Origin: Bacteroidetes bacterium UBA955
GTDB taxonomy: Bacteria; Bacteroidota; Bacteroidia; NS11-12g; UBA955
Direction of reading: 5' to 3'
Length of the DNA: 6,164 nt
Assembly: GCA_002293105.1 (NCBI GenBank)
Contig: DBCP01000115.1
Span: 1 to 6,164 of the forward strand
This document shows positions 1 to 4,759 of this stretch, piece after piece. Numbering within the stretch: the stretch's first letter is position 1; the number at the start of each line of letters is the position of its first letter. Both the position numbers and the translations under genes were made by a program. The notes under the pieces were generated by a model, which ran no database searches, was not told the origin of the DNA, and saw only the letters and a list, made by a program, of their open reading frames with translations.

Positions 1-629
1 TCAATCAGTGCTGCTTCTGCGGCTTCGAAATCTCTTACCCCAATGAATACCAGATTTTCTGGCGGAACCGCATTCCCCATGCCTTTGATCCCTTTGATGC
101 TTTCCCATAGGTTCGCTTCCACGGGTGTTATGGCTTGTTCTTCTTGCTCGGTATTGTTGTCGTCAATCAATGCGTTTACGGCCATGCCATGGCTATTGCC
201 CGATGGAGTAGTATATGGCGAATGCAGGTCGTAATGGGCATCAATCCATATAACGCCAACCAATTTGGCATCTCTGTCTGTGCATAATCCGCTTACCCCG
301 CCAATGCCATTGCTGTGGTCGGCTGTGAGTAGTAAACAACGATGGCCAAGACTTAGTTGGTGGGCGACTTTCTTGGCGAACGCCGATTGGTGAGCCAATA
401 GAGCCTCTCCATTTTTCAAATTGGAACGAACACCAAAGGACTGCTCAATATCGGTGTGTTGATGGGGTGTATTTGAAGGCGAATAGTTATTAGAGATTGT
501 CGCTTCGTTGATTGTATGTCCTTGATTTTTATACGATTGTACTATCTGGCTAGGCCCTTTGCTGCTACCCAATTTCCCAGCTCCGTATTCCCATTCTGAT
601 ACAATTATACTGACGCTTTTTTCTTTCAT
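1..629 (-). CDS. Arginase-family Mn-dependent hydrolase (arginase/agmatinase/formiminoglutamase superfamily), C-terminus beyond the window
   Basis: This is the N-terminal 209 residues of a ureohydrolase-fold enzyme; the family hydrolyses the C-N bond of arginine, agmatine or formiminoglutamate with two Mn ions in the cytoplasm. Visible metal-site motifs are ADHS (residues 103-106, metal ligand His105) and DAHYD (130-134: Asp130, His132, Asp134). These are followed by the substrate-loop block HSPYTTPSGNSHGM (136-149). The third metal motif (usually SFDVD/SxDxD) would lie past the left edge, so completeness cannot be judged. Bacteroidota members are about 320 residues or longer, so roughly a third is missing. 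The chosen start is ATG at 629; an in-frame ATG two codons upstream (635) is equally possible, and neither has a Shine-Dalgarno. The gene lies about 55-60 bp downstream of the glycosyltransferase on the same strand, so it may be the last gene of that operon. The usual GGDHS/AGDHS glycine is replaced by Ala. Family assignment is secure; the exact substrate is not. Confidence 0.87.
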   Translation of the reverse strand, partial: MKEKSVSIIVSEWEYGAGKLGSSKGPSQIVQSYKNQGHTINEATISNNYSPSNTPHQHTDIEQSFGVRSNLKNGEALLAHQSAFAKKVAHQLSLGHRCLLLTADHSNGIGGVSGLCTDRDAKLVGVIWIDAHYDLHSPYTTPSGNSHGMAVNALIDDNNTEQEEQAITPVEANLWESIKGIKGMGNAVPPENLVFIGVRDFEAAEAALI

Positions 630-688
630 AACCATGCCACGGAGTTTGCTTTACTCGCAATATAAGGGATTTTTTTTAGATGCAAATG

Positions 689-2383
689 TTATCGACGTTG
701 CCAAACGAAGTAGGCACCTTGACTGTCGATGAGGTTGAATTGATACCGGAAATAGCGATCGGCAACATAGGTAGATTTGGTTATCAAACGGGCGTTTTCA
801 TGGTGATTGGCATCTTTGATCCAAACGCGTTTCGCTTCCTGAAGAGGGTAAGGATTGTGCTGACTTCTGCGTAAAACAAAGGTATCGGTCAGCCAAACAC
901 CTTGCATATTTTCCGGCTGCGTTTTGCCGTGAAAGTATAGTGCATATGAACGAAAACCATGCGTCTCAACGATTTGATTCTTCGGCTCAGTTTCTCGAAC
1001 CACAGTTTGCGTTAGTTCTTTCTGTAACAATCGCTCAGCGGGTGGTAGCAAAAAGAAATAGCTGCTCAATGCCACTGCCGATACACCAATAAATAGCTTT
1101 CCGGGATGCCATTGATTGTGGAGGAAGTTCTTGATTAACCAAGGAAATACCAGTAGAATCATCAACATTGCTGGGATGAGTGCCGTGAAAGACCATGGCT
1201 CTTGGCCATCAAACAATCCTTTGGTGTAGGCATCGAGATGGGGCGTGGCCCAATGGGGCAGCTCCGTTCTTCCGAATACCAATGGCAGTAGTAGCATCAC
1301 AGTAAGTAAACCAAGTGCTGTGATGAATAGGGTAACTTTCTGACTCCAATGGTTTTGTCCCCGGTTGGTATGTATGAGATAGGTGTGATAGCCCGCGAAA
1401 TAGGTTAGGGGGAACCAGCAAAGACTGCTGTAATGGATAATTTTGGTTGTTACGATGCTAAAAATCACCAAGACCACCCAAAATAGGGTGCGCATTACGG
1501 TGTGCCAACTTTCCAACCCAAAATCTTCCTCGCCCCGCTGAAAAAGGTAGGGCAAGGCTAGAGCAGCTGCTGGGAAACACAAAAAAAGCAACACAACTAC
1601 ATGGTAAAACCAAGGTTGGTTGTGCCATGGGATTTGTCCTTTCACCAACTCCAATTGATATTCGATAAACGAAGCAAAAAACTGCGGCCCTAAGTGGTTG
1701 TATACCTGTAAAATCCAAGTGCCTACAATGAGCAAGCAGCCGAGCATCGCAATGAAGATCCTTGCGGAAAAAATGTCTTGCCATCGTCCGCGATAGGCCG
1801 TAATCAGCAGAACAACGATCCCCAACAACAACAATGCTACCTGTCCTTTGGTCAATACTGCCAATCCAATAAAAACACCCACCAAGAAATAGTGCCAATG
1901 CGGACGGCTTTCTTCTGATTCACATCGGGTGATGCGGTACCAATGCCACACTGCCAGGAAAATAAACAAATTGAAGACAGGATCAATGATACCCAATTTG
2001 AAATAGAGCATGGGAGCAAAGGTGAATGCCATCGCCAATGCCCAAAACACCCCCAATGTTCTTCGTCCTAAGTAATAGCCGATGTGATAAGCCAGGTTTA
2101 CTGTGACGATGCCAGCCAGTGCATTGGGTAGGCGATAAACGAAGGTATGGTCACCGAACAAGCCCAAAAATGCGGATTGCAGCCAGATGAAGAGGGGCGG
2201 TTTTTCCCAAAAAGGCTCAAACCCCACTTGCACGTAATAAAAGTTCTTCGTGAGCCACATCTCTCGCGCCGATTCGGCGAAATTGAGTTCGTCCCAATCA
2301 AATAGGGGCGTTACACCCAAACCCGGCAGGAATACAAGAATGGCGATTGCCGTGATGATTAAATGGATACTCGCCTTATTCAT
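689..2383 (-). CDS. ArnT/PMT-type integral membrane glycosyltransferase (GT-C fold, GT39/GT83-like)
   Basis: This 564-residue protein has about 11-12 hydrophobic segments between residues 5 and 448, followed by a mostly soluble tail (about 450-564). GT-C enzymes of this type move a sugar from a polyprenyl-phosphate carrier to a lipid or protein acceptor on the outer side of the inner membrane. The first extracytoplasmic loop carries the hallmark acidic motif DWDELNFAESAREM (29-42), matching the ArnT-type DExxYAExAREM pattern. The loop also has EKPPLFIW (60-67) and RLPNALAG (84-91). LTKG (177-180) and the block KIIHYSSLCWFPL (314-326) are also typical of Bacteroidota homologues as I recall them. 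The start at 2383 lies inside the end of the PAP2 gene (8-bp overlap ATGAATAA), so translation is probably coupled. The sugar and acceptor cannot be read from sequence: lipid A, another surface glycan lipid and protein are all possible. Specific ArnT (aminoarabinose) activity is not supported, because no other arn genes are nearby. Confidence 0.88.
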   Translation of the reverse strand: MNKASIHLIITAIAILVFLPGLGVTPLFDWDELNFAESAREMWLTKNFYYVQVGFEPFWEKPPLFIWLQSAFLGLFGDHTFVYRLPNALAGIVTVNLAYHIGYYLGRRTLGVFWALAMAFTFAPMLYFKLGIIDPVFNLFIFLAVWHWYRITRCESEESRPHWHYFLVGVFIGLAVLTKGQVALLLLGIVVLLITAYRGRWQDIFSARIFIAMLGCLLIVGTWILQVYNHLGPQFFASFIEYQLELVKGQIPWHNQPWFYHVVVLLFLCFPAAALALPYLFQRGEEDFGLESWHTVMRTLFWVVLVIFSIVTTKIIHYSSLCWFPLTYFAGYHTYLIHTNRGQNHWSQKVTLFITALGLLTVMLLLPLVFGRTELPHWATPHLDAYTKGLFDGQEPWSFTALIPAMLMILLVFPWLIKNFLHNQWHPGKLFIGVSAVALSSYFFLLPPAERLLQKELTQTVVRETEPKNQIVETHGFRSYALYFHGKTQPENMQGVWLTDTFVLRRSQHNPYPLQEAKRVWIKDANHHENARLITKSTYVADRYFRYQFNLIDSQGAYFVWQRR

Positions 2384-2978
2384 GGATGTTCAATTTTCGT
2401 CCGAAGTGGTCTGACAGTGTTAGTAGAATTAATGCGAGGCTACCCCCGGCACAAACATCGATCAATGAATGTTGGGCTAGGTACATTCGTGAATATCCAA
2501 TGCCAATGGCCAAAATGGCCAAAATGGCCGCAACCATTCGCTTGTGGTTGTATTTGTCTGGGTAGTTCAGTGCCAACCAACCCATGGTAAAAAATCCCAC
2601 CGCGGTATGTCCTGAAGGAAACGCTTGCCAATGATGTATTTCCAAATGCGGTATAAGGCGAACGAGCTGAGCATTGATCTCTATGGGGCGGGGTGCATTC
2701 AGTGCCGATTTGATGCCAGCAACCAACAAGGCTTGAATACCCAACGCCAAACCCATCCATAAACCCCTTTTCCAATCCCGAATGAGGGCGATGCTGGCGG
2801 CAGCTAAAATCAACGCCCATTCCGCCAATGCAGAAAAGTGGATAAAAAAATCATCGAAGGAATTGTTGCCCAATTGATGAACCCACCAGGTAAACGACAT
2901 GTTGAAACCCAACGCCACAGCGGACCAACCCAAAATGAGTACTAGGCCAGTGAACAAAAAGTAGGGTTGTCGCAACAT
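2376..2978 (-). CDS. PAP2-superfamily membrane phosphatase (undecaprenyl-diphosphate/lipid phosphatase-like)
   Basis: This 200-residue polytopic protein has the complete three-part PAP2 phosphatase signature. Motif 1 is K-x6-RP (Lys90, Arg97, Pro98), motif 2 is PSGH (121-124, with His124), and motif 3 is SR-x5-H-x3-D (Ser163, Arg164, His170, Asp174). His170 is the expected phospho-histidine nucleophile, with Asp174 as its partner. About five to six membrane helices are visible (roughly 8-26, 45-66, 72-90, 124-138, 148-162, 174-188), which places the active site at the extracytoplasmic face. Family members dephosphorylate undecaprenyl diphosphate, phosphatidylglycerol phosphate or lipid A. The length is typical. 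It is the first gene of a leftward cluster and its stop overlaps the start of the glycosyltransferase gene. That fits a role in regenerating a polyprenyl-phosphate carrier or removing a phosphate before glycosylation, which is inference. A good TAnnTTTG box lies just upstream of the ATG at 2978. Confidence 0.9.
   Translation of the reverse strand: MLRQPYFLFTGLVLILGWSAVALGFNMSFTWWVHQLGNNSFDDFFIHFSALAEWALILAAASIALIRDWKRGLWMGLALGIQALLVAGIKSALNAPRPIEINAQLVRLIPHLEIHHWQAFPSGHTAVGFFTMGWLALNYPDKYNHKRMVAAILAILAIGIGYSRMYLAQHSLIDVCAGGSLALILLTLSDHFGRKLNIHE
2505..2528 (-). repeat. Short 9-bp in-frame tandem repeat within the PAP2 gene
   Basis: Read on the minus strand, the unit GCCATTTTG occurs twice and is followed by a partial copy, GCCATT. 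It encodes Ala-Ile-Leu-Ala-Ile-Leu-Ala-Ile within the membrane helix at about residues 151-158, just before the SR...H...D motif. The unit is a multiple of three, so copy-number change would lengthen or shorten the helix without a frameshift. Confidence 0.8.
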
Positions 2979-2986
2979 GAATCACA

Positions 2987-2994
2987 CAAAGATA
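2987..2994 (-). promoter_or_regulatory. Candidate Bacteroidota -7 promoter box (TATCTTTG) for the PAP2-led cluster
   Basis: The minus strand reads TATCTTTG, an exact match to the Bacteroidota -7 consensus TAnnTTTG. It ends 8 bases before the ATG at 2978. No clean TTG -33 element lies at the usual distance; only a loose GTTTC around 3011-3015 is seen. If this box is used, transcription would start almost at the ATG and give a leaderless or nearly leaderless mRNA. The lack of a strong -33 element keeps confidence moderate. Confidence 0.45.
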
Positions 2995-3044
2995 ATTACT
3001 TCACAACCCTGAAACATTTTGATATTAACGATAAATTGTTTTTT

Positions 3045-3076
3045 TTGCGTCAAGAGAATATTACTCTCTGATTTTG
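3045..3076 (+). promoter_or_regulatory. Weak candidate promoter for the START-like gene (TTG, 21 bp, TGATTTTG)
   Basis: A TTG at 3045-3047, at the end of an 8-T run, is followed after 21 bases by TGATTTTG (3069-3076). This matches TAnnTTTG except for G in place of A at the second position. The box ends 7 bases before the ATG at 3084, so, like the divergent promoter, it would give a very short leader. The match is imperfect and the region is AT-rich, so chance is a real possibility. Confidence 0.25.
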
Positions 3077-3083
3077 AATACTT

Positions 3084-3485
3084 ATGGCCACGACTCAACC
3101 TACGCGAAATAAATTGGAACTTGAATACCCGATGCGGTCTTCTGCCAACATCCTTTACCAATATATTTCGAACCCATCGGGTTTGCAAAGTTGGTTTGCC
3201 GATCACGTCGGCGTTCAAAATGGCGATAAATATAAATTCAAATGGGATGACGGTACAGAGGCCAATGCGGTTTTGGTAAAGTCGGTCAACGGAAAATATG
3301 TGCGTTTCAAAATGACAGATGCAGCGGATGCCGAAGAATTCATGGAATTTCGCATCGCTCAGGATGCCATCACGGGGGATATTGACTTGGTCATTACCGA
3401 ATATGTGAATGCAGGTGACGAAGACAATACGGCCGCCATTTGGGATGCAGCGGTAGAGAATTTAAAATATACAATCGGGGGTTAA
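3084..3485 (+). CDS. START-like domain protein (Bacteroidota START_2/AHSA1-like small protein)
   Basis: This 133-residue soluble protein has the compact helix-grip (START/Bet v 1/AHSA1-like) pattern. A beta strand (KLELEYPM, 10-17) leads into a helix with SSANILYQYISNPSGLQSWFAD (about 19-40). A beta-rich middle follows (KYKFKWDD 49-56, EANAVLVKS 59-67, YVRFKM 72-77, FMEFRIA 86-92, DIDLVITEYV 99-108), then a C-terminal helix (AAIWDAAVENLKYTIG, 117-132). The YISxPSGLxxWFAD and FxWDD blocks match the START-like proteins that are widespread in Bacteroidota, as I recall them. The fold binds hydrophobic ligands in a central cavity, but the ligand and role of this group are not established, so no function is assigned. 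The length is normal for the group. The stop codon overlaps that of the convergent amidohydrolase gene. No signal peptide is visible. Confidence 0.85.
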   Translation: MATTQPTRNKLELEYPMRSSANILYQYISNPSGLQSWFADHVGVQNGDKYKFKWDDGTEANAVLVKSVNGKYVRFKMTDAADAEEFMEFRIAQDAITGDIDLVITEYVNAGDEDNTAAIWDAAVENLKYTIGG

Positions 3486-4678
3486 GCCGGGTTGTTCAAT
3501 TCGCTGATGGCCAAATAGGCCAACAATCCGCAACCTTGTTCTAGCGCGTCTTCATCCACGTCAAAGCTGGGGTGGTGCACACTAAACCCTGTGTTTTTTG
3601 CCTCATTTTTGGTTCCTAAGCGATAAAAACAGCTAGGAACGGCTTGTGAGAAATACGAAAAATCTTCGGCAGCCATCCAAATACCCAAATCTTCTACCTG
3701 CGTTTCGCCCAAATAATCTTTGGCCTCTCCCTGTAAGCGGTTGGTGAGCGTTTCGTGGTTTTTTAGGAAGGGATAACCCCGACGGATGTCGATCTCCAAC
3801 TTTCCACCCATGCCTTCCACCACACCTTTGGCAATTTGGGTCATTTTTTCGTGGGCTTGGCTTCTCCATTGTTCGTCCAACGTACGGAAGGTGCCTTCAA
3901 TGATTACTTCGTTGGGAATTACATTGGTAGCCCCGGCTGCGATGACTTTTCCGAATGACAACACAGAAGGGATGGCAGGGTTGGCTGCGCGAGATACCAC
4001 CTGTTGCAAGGCTACAATCATGTGGGCACTTATTAAAACCGGATCAATGTTGAAGTGGGGCATCGCACCATGTCCGCCTTTTCCAATGACCTTGATATAA
4101 ATTTCGTCGGTGCTCGCCATGTAAAGACCCGCCCTAAATCCTGTTTTTCCCGTTTCAATGCCGGGCATCACATGCTGGCCAATCATCACGTCTATTTTTG
4201 GGTTTTCCAACACGCCATCGGCGATCATCAACGATGCTCCTCCGGGCAGTTTTTCTTCGCCTGGTTGAAATACCAATTTTACACTTCCTTCAAATTGATC
4301 CTTCAATTCAGTCAGCAATTTGGCCGCCCCTAACAAACTGGTTGTGTGAACGTCGTGTCCACAGGCGTGCATTACACCCTCTTTTTTACTGCGGTACTCG
4401 CGACCATCTGATACCTCAACAATGGGTAAAGCATCCATATCGGCGCGTAAACCCACCACTTTTTTGCTTGGATTTTTGCCTTCAATGATGGCTACCACAC
4501 CCGTATTCGCCAATCGCTGCGTTTTCAAACCCAAGGCCTGTAGCTCAGATTCTACGAAGGCTGCTGTTTCAAATTCTTGGAATGACAGTTCAGGGTTTTC
4601 GTGAATGTGTCTGCGAACGCGAATCAACTCCGGCAAAAGTTCGCCTGCACGCTGCTTTATGTGATTCTTGATATCCAT
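3482..4678 (-). CDS. M20-family (M20D) metal-dependent amidohydrolase, N-acyl amino acid hydrolase/hippurate hydrolase-like
   Basis: This complete 398-residue cytoplasmic enzyme has no signal peptide and the normal length for the M20D group (hippuricase, IAA-amino-acid hydrolase and N-acyl-L-amino acid amidohydrolases). The N-terminal RRHIHENPELSFQE block (22-35) and LRADMDALP (77-85) are diagnostic. Metal-site residues are MHACGHDVH (103-111, Cys106 and His108), QPGEE (138-142, with the catalytic and ligand Glu pair), His169 in IGQH, and His368 in VHHPSFDVDE. GGHGAMPH (201-208) marks the small dimerisation domain, with His203 reaching the partner's active site in homologues. MAAEDFSYF (335-343) precedes the last ligand. 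The likely reaction is release of a free amino acid from an N-acyl or N-aromatic-acyl conjugate; the true substrate is unknown. The start ATG at 4678 has a TAGATTTG box 32 bases upstream. The gene is convergent with the START-like gene and divergent from dnaG, so it is probably monocistronic. Confidence 0.92.
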   Translation of the reverse strand: MDIKNHIKQRAGELLPELIRVRRHIHENPELSFQEFETAAFVESELQALGLKTQRLANTGVVAIIEGKNPSKKVVGLRADMDALPIVEVSDGREYRSKKEGVMHACGHDVHTTSLLGAAKLLTELKDQFEGSVKLVFQPGEEKLPGGASLMIADGVLENPKIDVMIGQHVMPGIETGKTGFRAGLYMASTDEIYIKVIGKGGHGAMPHFNIDPVLISAHMIVALQQVVSRAANPAIPSVLSFGKVIAAGATNVIPNEVIIEGTFRTLDEQWRSQAHEKMTQIAKGVVEGMGGKLEIDIRRGYPFLKNHETLTNRLQGEAKDYLGETQVEDLGIWMAAEDFSYFSQAVPSCFYRLGTKNEAKNTGFSVHHPSFDVDEDALEQGCGLLAYLAISELNNPA

Positions 4679-4710
4679 GTTGGAATTATTGGTTCAGTTA
4701 GAGTACTTTG

Positions 4711-4742
4711 CAAATCTAATGGTTTCAATAATAGTTTGAACC
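4711..4742 (-). promoter_or_regulatory. Candidate promoter of the M20 amidohydrolase gene (-7 box TAGATTTG)
   Basis: The minus strand at 4718-4711 reads TAGATTTG, an exact fit to TAnnTTTG. A GGTTC sequence (4742-4738) lies 19 bases further upstream at the -33 position, resembling but not matching TTTG. Transcription would begin around 4704 and give a leader of about 25 bases before the ATG at 4678. The upstream half coincides with the inverted repeat at 4719-4744. Confidence 0.45.
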
Positions 4743-4744
4743 AT
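4719..4744. repeat. Imperfect inverted repeat between the amidohydrolase and dnaG genes
   Basis: ATGGTTTCAA (4719-4728) and TTGAACCAT (4736-4744) are inverted copies with one extra T in the left arm, separated by 7 bases. The repeat fills the space between the -33 and -7 positions of the candidate amidohydrolase promoter and ends 15 bases before the dnaG ATG. It could be an operator for a dimeric regulator or a small hairpin in the dnaG leader. There are no T-tracts to make it a terminator. Confidence 0.5.
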
Positions 4745-4759
4745 ACAAAATTTCACTTC

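Noticed and set aside
670..677. Run of eight T on the plus strand as a terminator
   Set aside because: No plus-strand gene ends here and no GC-rich stem precedes it. For the leftward transcript it is an A-run and does not act as an intrinsic terminator.
1209..2301. Additional minus-strand open frames inside the glycosyltransferase gene
   Set aside because: They are alternative frames of a gene whose motifs and hydrophobic pattern are clear. Their translations look random, with no membrane pattern or motif.
689..2978. Reading the PAP2 plus GT-C pair as an aminoarabinose (Arn) polymyxin-resistance locus
   Set aside because: The transferase shares the general ArnT-type motif, but no arnA/B/C/D-like genes are present and the motif is common to many GT-C families with other sugars.
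3039..3046. Run of eight T upstream of the START-like gene as a terminator or phase-variable tract
   Set aside because: No hairpin precedes it and it lies between divergent genes. Homopolymer slippage is possible, but eight bases in an AT-rich spacer is unremarkable.
2982..3279. Open frames on both strands across the divergent promoter and the start of the START-like gene
   Set aside because: They overlap the well-supported START-like gene out of frame or antisense, show no recognisable domain, and have compositions typical of shadow frames.
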